From assembly GCF_025145285.1 (NCBI RefSeq), contig NZ_CP102251.1, positions 1,178,001 to 1,242,000 on the forward strand: 64,000 nt of DNA, given 5' to 3'. Positions 25,936 through 34,110 of the stretch are shown one piece after another. Positions within the stretch are counted from its first letter, which is position 1. Each line of letters begins with the position of its first letter. The notes below the pieces were generated by a model. It saw nothing but the letters and a program-made list of their open reading frames with translations. It searched no databases and was not told the DNA's origin. A program made the position numbers and the translations under genes. The DNA comes from Alistipes onderdonkii. GTDB lineage: Bacteria; Bacteroidota; Bacteroidia; Bacteroidales; Rikenellaceae.

Positions 25936-26571
25936 ATGAAAAAACTATTTCTTTGTTTCGCACTGGTGGGAATGGCATCGACACTATGTGCACAAGAACG
26001 CGGCGACATGCTCGTTTCCGGATCGCTTTCGTGGAGTTCGTCCAGTACGAAAACCACCGTTTCCTCCACTTCGGAAACAACGAAAGGCTCTCGAAGCTTC
26101 GAATTCGCACCCCAGTTCCACTATTTCGTGATCAACAAGCTCTCCGTAGGTTTGGGAATCGGTTACTCGCTCGAAAAAGACCCGAACGGACGAACCGGTG
26201 GCGACGACGAACAACTCTTCGACAAGAAGGGATTGTTCTATTTCCAACCGGTGGCCAGCTATTACATTCCACTGGGCAAGAAATTCTACTATGTACCCCG
26301 CTTCTACATCGGCTTTGGCTTTGGCAAAAACAAATCGGAACTCACCAGTAAAGAGGTCTCCGAAGAAGACGCGTCGCGGTTCCGGGTCGGAATTTCAGCT
26401 CTCAACTTCGAATTCCGACCGGCCGACCGCATCGGCATCATGTTCAACGCAGGCGATCTGGGCTATCAGACTACCGTCATCAAACAAGACGGCGACAACA
26501 AAGTATCCAACCGGGACTTCTCGCTCGGCCTGAACGTCGGTGCGACGATCGCATTCAATTACTATTTCTGA
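25936..26571 (+). CDS. Outer-membrane beta-barrel protein (OMP_b-brl type)
   Basis: 211 residues. The signal peptide MKKLFLCFALVGMASTLCAQ is cut after Gln20. The rest alternates polar and aromatic or hydrophobic residues in strand-length blocks (SFEFAPQFHYFVINKLSVGLGIGY, FYFQPVASYYIPLG, FYYVPRFYIGFGFG) and ends with an aromatic residue (FNYYF), the usual mark of a beta-barrel outer-membrane protein. Related to the small OmpX/OMP_b-brl family of Bacteroidota. The specific function is unknown. A GC hairpin about 30 nt downstream may end the transcript. Confidence 0.88.
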   Translation: MKKLFLCFALVGMASTLCAQERGDMLVSGSLSWSSSSTKTTVSSTSETTKGSRSFEFAPQFHYFVINKLSVGLGIGYSLEKDPNGRTGGDDEQLFDKKGLFYFQPVASYYIPLGKKFYYVPRFYIGFGFGKNKSELTSKEVSEEDASRFRVGISALNFEFRPADRIGIMFNAGDLGYQTTVIKQDGDNKVSNRDFSLGLNVGATIAFNYYF

Positions 26572-26603
26572 TACGTACGACAACAGCCGGATGTTTGGCC
26601 TCA

Positions 26604-26633
26604 TCCCCTGCCGCCCCCGGAAGCGGCAGGGGA
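26604..26633 (+). terminator. 11-bp hairpin after the beta-barrel gene
   Basis: TCCCCTGCCGC and GCGGCAGGGGA pair perfectly around an 8-nt loop. No T-run follows, so this may be a transcript-stabilising hairpin rather than a full intrinsic terminator. Confidence 0.6.
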
Positions 26634-26731
26634 ATAATCCCGGGTCGAAGCTCCGAAACAATGTAACAATTTATCGAAAGCCGAAATCCCAACGACTCAA
26701 ACACCCCGGAAATCATAAACAAACGGAACCG

Positions 26732-27517
26732 ATGAAACTAATCAATATTGCCAGATCCATATTGGTAATCGGATACGTCATGCTTGTATCGTGCAGCAGC
26801 GACGAAGGTGGAGAAAGCGGCAATGGGCCGCAGGCAACCGGCCAGGAACTCGAACGGCAACTCCTGGACACACATTGGAAACTGGCCAGGGAAACCAAAG
26901 TAGAAGACGGCACTGAAAAAGTTCTGAATAACCCCTACGTATTGAATACAATAACATTTTCGGGCGAAACCGACCGTGCATGGCACTACCTGTACCTGAA
27001 CAACACCCATTCAGGCTGGTGGTGGATCGACGGGGAAATGATCCGTTGCCAATGGGACACGGGAGACCCCAAGACGAACGGAGCATACAGCATGGCCTTC
27101 GGCTTCGGACACAGCCGCATCGGAAAAATGACGGACTCGGAACTGGTAATGATAGCCGACTACGACACGCATAGCAACTATTTCTATTATGTGTCAACTT
27201 CCGGAAGCGGATCGGATCCGGGCTCCCCGGCAGAAAAGCCCGATATCGGGTTTTACGATTTTACGGCGACCAAAACCTCGGTAACCGTAACCTATAAGAT
27301 TTACAACAAGGATGAAGCGAAGGTTTCGGACGCCAAGATATATTACGGCACCTCCTCCAACCCCACAACGGGTAAGAACGCCTCGGTAAACGGCACCCTC
27401 ATCAAAGCGACGATCAGCGGACTGAAAGCCGGGACGACCTATTACGTAAAGTGCCGAGCCACGGGTGCCGGAGGTACGACGACGAGCGAAACGAGCCGGG
27501 TCATAACCGCCTATTAG
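26732..27517 (+). CDS. Lipoprotein with fibronectin type III-like C-terminal domain
   Basis: 261 residues from the ATG at 26732. The lipobox LVSC (Cys21) is followed by SSDEGG, a typical surface-export start. Residues about 38-155 form a lipocalin-like or otherwise unrecognised beta-domain (LLDTHWKLARETK, WWWIDGEMIRCQWD). A Gly/Ser linker leads to a C-terminal domain with ATISGLKAGTTYYVKCRATGAGGTTTSE, the classic strand F-G region of fibronectin type III. The first domain resembles 'DUF-lipocalin' folds that open with LxxTxWxL, but no ligand can be named. A 20-bp terminator follows. Confidence 0.82.
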   Translation: MKLINIARSILVIGYVMLVSCSSDEGGESGNGPQATGQELERQLLDTHWKLARETKVEDGTEKVLNNPYVLNTITFSGETDRAWHYLYLNNTHSGWWWIDGEMIRCQWDTGDPKTNGAYSMAFGFGHSRIGKMTDSELVMIADYDTHSNYFYYVSTSGSGSDPGSPAEKPDIGFYDFTATKTSVTVTYKIYNKDEAKVSDAKIYYGTSSNPTTGKNASVNGTLIKATISGLKAGTTYYVKCRATGAGGTTTSETSRVITAY

Positions 27518-27569
27518 CAGATGGGAGCCGACATTGCCGGCCAGGAAATCCTCGACAACTATATCATAA

Positions 27570-27614
27570 AAAAGGGAATTGGCAACGACTAACGGTCGTT
27601 GCCAATTCCCTTTT
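27570..27614. terminator. 20-bp bidirectional terminator between convergent genes
   Basis: The arms at 27570-27589 and 27595-27614 are perfectly complementary over 20 bp with a 5-nt loop, starting in AAAA and ending in TTTT. It separates the FN3-like lipoprotein gene (plus) from the reductase gene (minus). Confidence 0.9.
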
Positions 27615-27655
27615 CTGTGCACTCTGCTCCATCCTGAAATCCAGCCCCGCGGCGG

Positions 27656-28267
27656 TCAGCGGATGAAATGCGTCCACACCCGTTCTTCGGGTTCCGGGGC
27701 CAGACGGGGGCCGACGCCGGCCTTCAGCAGTTGCGCCATGTTCCTCGCCAGCACCCGCATCGTCTGCAAGCCTTCGGCATCTTCGTGCGCCTCGCCCGGC
27801 ACCCGTCCGTGTACGCTGTTCCAATACTGCGACGGCACGACGGGCATATTCGAAATCGTAAAATACTTGTTCAGGCGGTCGAACGTCGCGCTCGCCCCGC
27901 CACGGCGGCAGACAGCCACGGCAGCGGCAGGCTTGTAGGCCAGATCGCGGCCGCACGAATAAAACACGCGGTCGAGCAGCGCGCAAAGCGAACCGTTCGG
28001 CCCAGCATAATAGACCGGCGAGCCGACCACAAGGCCGTCGGCCTCGGCAAGCTTCTCCCGCACGGCGGTATACACGGCATCGGAAAAGACGCAATGCCCC
28101 AGTTCCGCACATTTCCCGCAGGCGATACAACCCTGCATGGCCCTCGTCCCGATGTGGACGATCTCCGTCCCGATGCCTTGGGCTTCGAGCGTCCGGGCAA
28201 CCTCGGACAAGGCGATAAAAGTGTTCCCCTCCCTGTGGGGGCTGCCGTTTATAAGCAATACGTTCAT
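27656..28267 (-). CDS. Flavodoxin-fold NAD(P)H reductase, iron-sulfur flavoprotein-like
   Basis: 203 residues from the ATG at 28267 (MNVLLINGSPHREGNT). The flavin phosphate loop NGSPHREGNT is at 7-16. A cysteine cluster G-C-I-A-C-G-K-C...G-H-C (about 46-58) is typical of iron-sulfur flavoprotein-like members of the NADPH-dependent FMN reductase family. DGLVVGSPVYYAGPNGSLCALLDR is the FMN isoalloxazine-binding region. It probably transfers electrons from NAD(P)H via FMN to an unknown acceptor in the cytoplasm. The TATCTTTG promoter box lies so close upstream that the next in-frame ATG (28288) would precede transcription, which supports this start. Confidence 0.88.
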   Translation of the reverse strand: MNVLLINGSPHREGNTFIALSEVARTLEAQGIGTEIVHIGTRAMQGCIACGKCAELGHCVFSDAVYTAVREKLAEADGLVVGSPVYYAGPNGSLCALLDRVFYSCGRDLAYKPAAAVAVCRRGGASATFDRLNKYFTISNMPVVPSQYWNSVHGRVPGEAHEDAEGLQTMRVLARNMAQLLKAGVGPRLAPEPEERVWTHFIR

Positions 28268-28289
28268 AGTGGTAATGTTTGTGTCCATG

Positions 28290-28297
28290 CAAAGATA
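28290..28297 (-). promoter_or_regulatory. TAnnTTTG promoter box of the reductase gene
   Basis: On the minus strand TATCTTTG matches TAnnTTTG exactly. It is preceded by a run of ten A; no good TTTG lies 19-21 nt upstream. The predicted start is near 28283, giving a leader of about 16 nt. Confidence 0.55.
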
Positions 28298-28440
28298 GTT
28301 TTTTTTTTGGCATAACTTACACCGCTGCATGTTCCCTGCCGGAGGGGATTCCCCGCCCGGAATGCGCCCGGCATATCGCACCCTGCGCATCGGGAGGGGA
28401 GGAGCTCCACAGGCAGCAATCCGCAGCCGGGATGCCCCGG

Positions 28441-28472
28441 GAAAAACAGGGCGGCATCCTGTGCCGCCCTGT
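28441..28472 (-). terminator. Terminator after the CotH gene
   Basis: On the minus strand the 11-bp perfect stem (ACAGGGCGGCA / TGCCGCCCTGT) with a 5-nt loop is followed by TTTTTC. It begins 9 nt after the CotH stop codon. Confidence 0.88.
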
Positions 28473-28480
28473 CCGTTGCC

Positions 28481-30271
28481 CTAATCCTGGAAAGAGGCCC
28501 GGTCGAGCCAGTCGAGGCGCGCCGTCAGCCACTCCTTCATCGCCCGAACCTCCTGCCGGAACGCGGTTTTCACCTCGCTGTCCGCCGCTCCCTCCGGTTT
28601 CAGGTTATGCCACAGCCGGTTATCTTCGACGACCGAAGCCTCGGCATAGGCGGCCTCGCCGTCCACCTGCGCCAGGATGACGGCGAGGTTGGACTTGAAA
28701 TAGCCGATGCGTTCCTTGACTTTCCGCACGAAGGCCGGATCCTGCAGCATCCGCTCGAACCACGGCGATTCGCGGTTCCAGTACCCTTCGGGGCCGCGCC
28801 CGTCCGTACCGTTCCACTTCGTATTGCCCATGCAGATGTCGAAATCCCAGATCGGCCCCATGTTCAGCTTCCCGCCGGGCGCGATATTCATATAGCAGCT
28901 CGTATAGAGCGACGCGTCGTTGGTCTTGGTGATCTCGCTGATCACGTACCAGTCCACATACGTATCGACGTTCAGGTACTTGGCATACCCCGTTTCGGGA
29001 TCGGCGAAATCCGCACCGTAGAGGGCATTCTCCGCTTCGTTGACGTAATTCCTGATCCATTCGTATTGCGGGCTCCCGGGCTCCACATCGGGGTCTTTGA
29101 TATTCATCAGGATACGCTCCGTGCGGAAATAAACGTCGTCCGGATCCAGGCGGTCGAGCTGGTCGGCCTCGAGCAGGTATCCCTCGTCGGTCACGTTCAC
29201 CCGGTCTTCGGAGATCTTCATGTGCTCGCAAAGCTGGTAGGTGCCGTTGTAACGGTCATTGAGGAAAACATCGACGAAATGGGTCGTCGGCGTAAACTCC
29301 AGACAGCTCAGGCGGCCGATCGCATAGGCCGTCGCATTGCGTATCCCGCAGGCGTTGTCCATATAGTTGGCCAGCAGCACCCACGACTTGTCCTTGGGTT
29401 CGCCCAACAGGGACTGTTTCTTGTCGAATTTCAGCCGGTAAGGTTTCTTCGGCATGCCCCACGTACTGTTCCCGCGCCCTTTGATATTGACATCGCCCCT
29501 GAAAACGCCCGGCGGACGGAGCCCGTTGTTATCCACGACTTTAAGCGACGCGGCCACATATTCCTCCTTCGAGACGACCGGTATTCCGCCGGTGTCGATA
29601 TAAACCACGGGCAGCCCCGTGAAGCTGACCAGGCTGACCCTGTATTCCCGCTCCTCGCCGCCTTTGTTCCTGACCGTCAGCACGACCGGGCCCGAAAAAT
29701 CCACCTCGGTTTCTCCGCTGGCGATCTCCTGCGACCCCATATAAACCCCCTCGCCTTCGAATTCGAACTCGGGGACGAGCACCTTGTTCTCCACCACGAA
29801 TGAAGTCCTGCCGGAAATAATGCCGTCACCGACCTCCAGCACCACATCCTGCGGCAATTTCGCCGCATTCGCCGCCGTCAGGAACCGGAACGACTTGATG
29901 ACGGGCGAGAGTTCTTCCGCGGCCCCCTGCGTCACCGTAACGGTTTTCACCGTCCCGTCCGCCCCCGTCAACGTGATTAGCGCCTCGCGCCCCTTGAGGG
30001 CGTTGTTGCCATCCACGCCGACCCTGAAGGTCTTTCCCTCGCACGGCTCGTTCAGGACATCCGCGCCCAGCACGTAGCACCACTCGGCACTGACCCGGAG
30101 GCGCCATTGCTGCGGGCTGGAAACCACCAGGTCGAGGGTCGATTTCCCGGCCGGGAAATCAAGGGTTTCCGTAGATAACCGTATTCCGGGAGCGGGGTCG
30201 TCGCCCTCGCTGCACGCCTGTTGGGCGAAAAACACCGCCAGCGCGGCGACGATGCCGATCAGTTTTTTCAT
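28481..30271 (-). CDS. BACON-domain CotH-kinase-like lipoprotein
   Basis: 596 residues from the ATG at 30271 (MKKLIGIVAALAVFFAQQAC); the ten codons upstream are spurious. Cys20 is the predicted lipidation site. Residues about 28-120 form a BACON-type beta-sandwich (LDFPAGKSTLDLVVSSPQQWRL...VTVTQGAAE), and a second beta-domain follows. The CotH domain begins near residue 255 with VNIKGRGNSTWGMPKKPYRLKFDKK, then SWVLLANYMDNACGIRNATAYAIG and a later GPIWDFDICMGN. CotH proteins are atypical kinases, first known for spore coats; Bacteroidota members are exported. The substrate and activity here are unknown. A monocistronic unit with its own terminator. Confidence 0.9.
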   Translation of the reverse strand: MKKLIGIVAALAVFFAQQACSEGDDPAPGIRLSTETLDFPAGKSTLDLVVSSPQQWRLRVSAEWCYVLGADVLNEPCEGKTFRVGVDGNNALKGREALITLTGADGTVKTVTVTQGAAEELSPVIKSFRFLTAANAAKLPQDVVLEVGDGIISGRTSFVVENKVLVPEFEFEGEGVYMGSQEIASGETEVDFSGPVVLTVRNKGGEEREYRVSLVSFTGLPVVYIDTGGIPVVSKEEYVAASLKVVDNNGLRPPGVFRGDVNIKGRGNSTWGMPKKPYRLKFDKKQSLLGEPKDKSWVLLANYMDNACGIRNATAYAIGRLSCLEFTPTTHFVDVFLNDRYNGTYQLCEHMKISEDRVNVTDEGYLLEADQLDRLDPDDVYFRTERILMNIKDPDVEPGSPQYEWIRNYVNEAENALYGADFADPETGYAKYLNVDTYVDWYVISEITKTNDASLYTSCYMNIAPGGKLNMGPIWDFDICMGNTKWNGTDGRGPEGYWNRESPWFERMLQDPAFVRKVKERIGYFKSNLAVILAQVDGEAAYAEASVVEDNRLWHNLKPEGAADSEVKTAFRQEVRAMKEWLTARLDWLDRASFQD

Positions 30272-30469
30272 AATTCTAAATTTGAGATTAAGCCGACGCA
30301 CAATTAAAACCCGTAAAAATCAAAATTACACAAATATAACCATAATTATGAAAAAACACGATCCCATGTCAGAAATAATAAACAAGCCGCAGCCGCCTGT
30401 CGTCAGAAGCGGTTGCAAGGCACTGCCGTCCTTTCGCAGGGTTCCGGCCGGGACGGGAAAACCGGGCAC

Positions 30470-30500
30470 AAAAAAAGGGGATTCCCGCAAGAATCTCCCT
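30470..30500 (-). terminator. Terminator after the Cys-rich lipoprotein gene
   Basis: On the minus strand an imperfect stem (GGGAGATTC / GAATCCCC, one mismatch or bulge) with a 6-nt loop is followed by seven T. It lies about 20 nt after the stop. Confidence 0.75.
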
Positions 30501-30520
30501 CACTCTCATGCCCGACAAAA

Positions 30521-30772
30521 TTATTTGTTGCAGCACGCTCCTTCGGCTTTCTCGGCGCAGCACGACTTGGTCGAATCGCACTTCTCGGCACAGCAGGATT
30601 TGGACGAGTCACATGCCTCGGCATCGCACTTCGCGTCGCAGCCGGCACAAGCCGAAGCTTCGGTCGCAACGGCGGCAGCCTCGCCCTGGGCAGCCTTCTT
30701 GTTCGAATTACCGCAGCAGCTTACCATTGCAACGGCAGCCATTACGACAATAAAGGAAAAGATCTTTTTCAT
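30521..30772 (-). CDS. Small cysteine-rich lipoprotein
   Basis: 83 residues. The signal peptide MKKIFSFIVVMAAVAMVSC gives a lipidated Cys19. The mature 65 residues contain 13 cysteines, in a C-x-x-C-x-x-x-C cluster, then two nearly identical units of the form C-D-S-[ST]-K-S-C-C-A-E-K and a final C-C. No hydrophobic core is present. The spacing suggests a metal-binding (metallothionein-like) or disulfide-rich surface peptide, but no family is recognised. Expression is likely strong: a near-perfect promoter lies 40 nt upstream and a terminator follows. Confidence 0.85.
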   Translation of the reverse strand: MKKIFSFIVVMAAVAMVSCCGNSNKKAAQGEAAAVATEASACAGCDAKCDAEACDSSKSCCAEKCDSTKSCCAEKAEGACCNK

Positions 30773-30811
30773 AGCGTCAAAGGTTTAATAATTAGTTATT
30801 CCGTAACGTCG

Positions 30812-30842
30812 CAAAGATATATATTCGCAAGAATATTGCAAA
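30812..30842 (-). promoter_or_regulatory. Consensus promoter of the Cys-rich lipoprotein gene
   Basis: On the minus strand TTTG (30839-30842), a 19-nt spacer and TATCTTTG (30812-30819) match the Bacteroidota consensus fully. Transcription would begin about 33 nt before the ATG at 30772. Confidence 0.88.
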
Positions 30843-30950
30843 TAAAAAATTTCAATATTTTCAAGGTGTTCGCATGTTTTCGACAAGCCGGGACAGCGGC
30901 TGCCTGCAGACTATGCCAGGCGCAGAAAACGAAGAAGGGAATTCAACTTT

Positions 30951-31421
30951 TCAGTTCAAAAGGTCTGCCATGGAGAACTCCTCGCTCTTGACGAAGGCCT
31001 TGGGGAAAGTCGATGCTATCTTGCCTTTCAGGATGATGGCCTCCTCGGCCGTCAGGCAGTTTCCCACCGCGACCTTGAAATAGGGATTCTCGTACACCGG
31101 GTATACCATGATCCCGGGATAGGTCTCCTTGAAGAGGGCTTCCGCGGCAAAGGCCCCGGCGCGGGCATCCTGCCCGTTATCGAAGAAGATGCAGACCCTG
31201 TAACCGCGCAGCCGCAGGCGCTGCCCCACGCGCGAAGCGTCGTCGACGGCCTTCTCCGCATCGCCGTACTCGGTGACGGTGACCCTGGCCGTGCCGAACG
31301 CAGCGTCGGAGACCACCGGGGCGGCCAGGCGCTCCTTGAAGGCATCGAGCGACTGCGCCCGCAGCGGAGCGAAAGCCGCTGCGGCGAAAATCACCGCTAT
31401 GAAAGTCGTCAGTCTGCGCAT
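30951..31421 (-). CDS. SPOR-like periplasmic protein
   Basis: 156 residues from the ATG at 31421, which overlaps the upstream gene's stop by one base (TAATG). A signal peptide (FIAVIFAAAAFAPLRAQ) is followed by a C-terminal region with RLRLRGYRVCIFFDNGQDARAGA, VYENPYFKVAVGNCLTAEEAIILKGKI and FPKAFVKSEEF. This is the layout of SPOR-type modules that bind denuded peptidoglycan; similar short SPOR-like proteins are common in Bacteroidota. It is the last gene of the FtsX-menG-lipoprotein-SPOR operon. Localisation to the periplasm is clear; binding to septal peptidoglycan is inferred. Confidence 0.8.
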   Translation of the reverse strand: MRRLTTFIAVIFAAAAFAPLRAQSLDAFKERLAAPVVSDAAFGTARVTVTEYGDAEKAVDDASRVGQRLRLRGYRVCIFFDNGQDARAGAFAAEALFKETYPGIMVYPVYENPYFKVAVGNCLTAEEAIILKGKIASTFPKAFVKSEEFSMADLLN

Positions 31422-31930
31422 TACTCGTCCAGATAGTTTTTCACGTCCTGCAAGGACAGCCCAAAGATATTCAAAAATTCCGACAACGGCACCATCTCTT
31501 CCGAATTTTTTACCGAAGCCGGCCCCCCGCGCCCCTCGACCGCAAACGAAACGGCGACCTGCGAAATATCGTCCTCGCGGATTTTTTTCACCATCACGTA
31601 ATAGGCCATCGGGTCGGTAGTCCTCACGCGCCACAGCGACGTGAAACTGCCGGTCGTCCGGCGCGGCACCTCGACACGGCCGTGGAGGGTGATGCTCATC
31701 ACGCGGCTCCCGGCGTAGAAGAGATCGACCTTCGCACGCTCCAGCACCAGTTTGTACCCCGTGCCGTTCTTCACGCGCACTACGGCCTCGGCGCCGCCCA
31801 TCCCCTTGCGTTCGACCTTTTCGACCGCTTCCAGACGGATATTGCGCCGGGCCTTCTCGACCGCCCGGCGGCACGAAACCATCGGCAGCACCATCGCCGT
31901 GAGCAATATGCAGTATAACCATTTCCTCAT
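31421..31930 (-). CDS. Hypothetical lipoprotein with LEA2-like beta-domain
   Basis: 169 residues. The lipobox MVSC (Cys20) is followed by a short Arg-rich linker (RRAVEKARRNIRLE). A single beta-domain follows with AVVRVKNGTGYKLVLERAKVDLFYAGSRVMSITLHGRVEVPRR, resembling the LEA type 2 / water-stress fold. The C-terminus is helical. The gene overlaps the end of menG by 4 nt and the next gene by 1 nt, so all are translated from one mRNA. The function is not known. Confidence 0.78.
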   Translation of the reverse strand: MRKWLYCILLTAMVLPMVSCRRAVEKARRNIRLEAVEKVERKGMGGAEAVVRVKNGTGYKLVLERAKVDLFYAGSRVMSITLHGRVEVPRRTTGSFTSLWRVRTTDPMAYYVMVKKIREDDISQVAVSFAVEGRGGPASVKNSEEMVPLSEFLNIFGLSLQDVKNYLDE

Positions 31931-32649
31931 CGCTGGCCGGTATATATCTGCGCGATCCCGAAACTCTGGCTCCGGGCCCGGCAGCCGCGGAACCCCGCCC
32001 GCTCCATCATGGACATGAACTCCGCGGGCGCAGGGAACTCCCCGACCGAGGCAGGCAGGTATTCGTAGGCACGCTTATCCTTCGACACCATGCCGCCGAT
32101 GCGCGGCAGTATCTTATAGGTATAGAACTCGTACAGCACCCGGAACAGCCGGTTGCGGGGACGCGAGAACTCCAGTATAACGACCTTGCCCCCGGGTTTT
32201 ATTGTGCGGGCCATCTCGCGCAGGCCGGCCTCCAGGTCGCCGAAGTTGCGCACGCCGAACGCTACGGTCACCACGTCGACCGAAGCGTCCGAGACTCGCA
32301 GGTGCTCCGCGTCGCCCACATCGAGCACGACCCGCTCGTCGAGGCCGCGGGCGGCGACCTTGCAGCGCGCCACGTCGAGCATCTTTTCCGAGAGGTCGAC
32401 GCCCAGCACATGCACGTCCCGTATGCGGCGTGCCATCTCGATCGCCAGGTCGCCCGTACCGGTCGCCACGTCCAGGATACGGTGCGGGCGGCTGCGGCGC
32501 ACGATGCGCACCACGCGGCGGCGCCAGATGCGGTCGATGTTCATCGAGAGCGTATGGTTCAGCAGGTCGTATTTGGGTGCTAAGTTGTCGAACATTTCGC
32601 GCACCTCCTCCTTCTTGGTCTGTCCGGTGTTATAGGGTTTCACGGTCAT
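31927..32649 (-). CDS. menG: Demethylmenaquinone methyltransferase (UbiE/MenG)
   Basis: 240 residues from the ATG at 32649; the upstream open frame to 33492 is an out-of-frame shadow of the permease gene. Class I methyltransferase motifs: ILDVATGTGDLAIE (SAM loop), VLGVDLSEKML, VAFGVRNFGDLEAGLREMARTIKPGGKVVILEFS and the C-terminal YEYLPASVGEFP, all typical of UbiE/MenG. It methylates demethylmenaquinone in the last step of menaquinone synthesis, the quinone expected in anaerobic Bacteroidota. It overlaps the FtsX-like gene by 4 nt (ATGA), so it is translationally coupled. Confidence 0.93.
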   Translation of the reverse strand: MTVKPYNTGQTKKEEVREMFDNLAPKYDLLNHTLSMNIDRIWRRRVVRIVRRSRPHRILDVATGTGDLAIEMARRIRDVHVLGVDLSEKMLDVARCKVAARGLDERVVLDVGDAEHLRVSDASVDVVTVAFGVRNFGDLEAGLREMARTIKPGGKVVILEFSRPRNRLFRVLYEFYTYKILPRIGGMVSKDKRAYEYLPASVGEFPAPAEFMSMMERAGFRGCRARSQSFGIAQIYTGQR

Positions 32650-33890
32650 TCGTAACGGATTGATTCGTCGGGTTTCACGGTCGATACTATATAGGTCGGC
32701 ACCACGAGCAGCGCGACGATCGCCGCCACGGCACCGGCATTCAGCGCCAGCCACCAGCCCCACCCCAGCGAAATAGGGACTTCGGAGAGCAGGTACCCCT
32801 CGGAACTGAGCCGCACGACATGGAAATACCGCTGCACGAAGCACAGCCCCAGCCCCACGGCATTCCCCCACGCCAGGCCGCGCAGGGTGATGAACGACGC
32901 CCGCCACAGGAACACCTGCCGCAGCTGGCCGTTGCGCATGCCGAAGGCCTTGAGCAGGCCGATCATCCGCGTGCGTTCGAGCACGAGGATCAGCAGCGCC
33001 GAGGTCATGTTGAAAAAAGCCACCACGAGCATGATGACGATTATCACGGCGGCATTCACGTCGTGCGCCTTGAGCCAGTCGAAGATGCTGGCATAAAGTT
33101 CCGTCACGCTCGTGACGGCCAGGTTCGCCGTGGCGTCGTCCTCGTCGTAGAGGAGCGTATGCCCCAGCCTGCGGGCGAAATCGTCCGCCCCGGCCAGGTC
33201 GTCGGTAAAGACCTCGTATCCCGAAATCTCGTCCGGCGCCCAGTCCGAGAGGCGCTGCACGTTGCGCAGATCGGTCAGGATGACCGTGTTGTCCATCTCG
33301 TCCATCCCCGACGAGTAAATCCCCGCCACCTTGAACCGGTCGCGGCGCGGCGTGTCGCCGGCCTCGACGAAGAGCATCTCCACGCGGTCGCCCACGCCGA
33401 GCATCAGCCGGTCGGCCAGGCTGCGCGAAAGCAGGATGTCCTTCGTGCGGATCGAATCCCCCACGCGGGGCAAATCCCCGTCGACGAGCCATCCGCGGAA
33501 GGCCGACCAGTCGTAGGCCGTATCCACCCCCTTGAGCATCACCTCTCCCACGGCGTCGGCCGTACGGACGATGCCGCCCTTGACGGCGTACGGAGCCATC
33601 GAAGCGAATCCCCGGGTCGAGCGGATCAGCCCTTCGGTGCGGGCGCTGCGGTGCACGGGCTCCGAATCGAGCGTCCCGACACCCCGCACGTCGGTCACGA
33701 CGGCATGCGCCACAAAGGCCGTTACCTTGCGTGCCACCTCGTGCTTGAACCCCATGATCACGGCCATGGCCAGGATCATTACCGCCACGCTCAACGCCAC
33801 GGAAATCACGGCGATACGCTCCATCACCCCGGGTTTGTTATCCGGGGTGTGCTGCGCCGTCCGGCGGGCGATGAAAAAGGCGAGGTTCAC
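32646..33890 (-). CDS. FtsX-like / LolCE-type ABC transporter permease
   Basis: 414 residues, probably starting at the GTG at 33890 (read as MNLAFFIARRTAQ), the usual N-terminus of this family. No ATG lies nearby in frame; the longer frame begins at a TTG. A first membrane helix (RIAVISVALSVAVMILAMAVIMGF) is followed by a large periplasmic MacB_PCD-type domain and three C-terminal helices (about 275-300, 325-345, 375-400) with the FtsX signature LLKAFGMRNGQLRQVF. Such permeases work with a separate ATPase in lipoprotein release or envelope processes; the ATPase gene is not nearby. Confidence 0.87.
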   Translation of the reverse strand: MNLAFFIARRTAQHTPDNKPGVMERIAVISVALSVAVMILAMAVIMGFKHEVARKVTAFVAHAVVTDVRGVGTLDSEPVHRSARTEGLIRSTRGFASMAPYAVKGGIVRTADAVGEVMLKGVDTAYDWSAFRGWLVDGDLPRVGDSIRTKDILLSRSLADRLMLGVGDRVEMLFVEAGDTPRRDRFKVAGIYSSGMDEMDNTVILTDLRNVQRLSDWAPDEISGYEVFTDDLAGADDFARRLGHTLLYDEDDATANLAVTSVTELYASIFDWLKAHDVNAAVIIVIMLVVAFFNMTSALLILVLERTRMIGLLKAFGMRNGQLRQVFLWRASFITLRGLAWGNAVGLGLCFVQRYFHVVRLSSEGYLLSEVPISLGWGWWLALNAGAVAAIVALLVVPTYIVSTVKPDESIRYE

Positions 33891-34110
33891 GGCTGCTGAT
33901 TTTGCTGGAAAATTTATGCAAAGAAACACAATTATTTCGTATTTTTGTCCGAAATAACCCAATTAAATTGGAAGCTCCGCTTCGTGCAGGCGGGATCCGG
34001 GGGGGGGTACGGACACGAAACCCTGCAGTTCCGGAAACAGCCGGGGGCAAACCGCCCCCCGAGGGACGGCTTCCGACATGGGGCGACACAAACATATTCA
34101 CGTTATTCGG
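33891..34110. other. Divergent intergenic region with a G9 tract
   Basis: 220 nt without a gene between the FtsX-like gene (minus) and the SDR gene (plus). It contains a nine-G run at 33999-34007 and, on the plus strand, TATTTTTG at 33940-33947, matching the TAnnTTTG box but without a good upstream TTTG. On the minus strand TTTCTTTG at 33919-33926 is a one-mismatch box for the permease operon. Confidence 0.5.
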
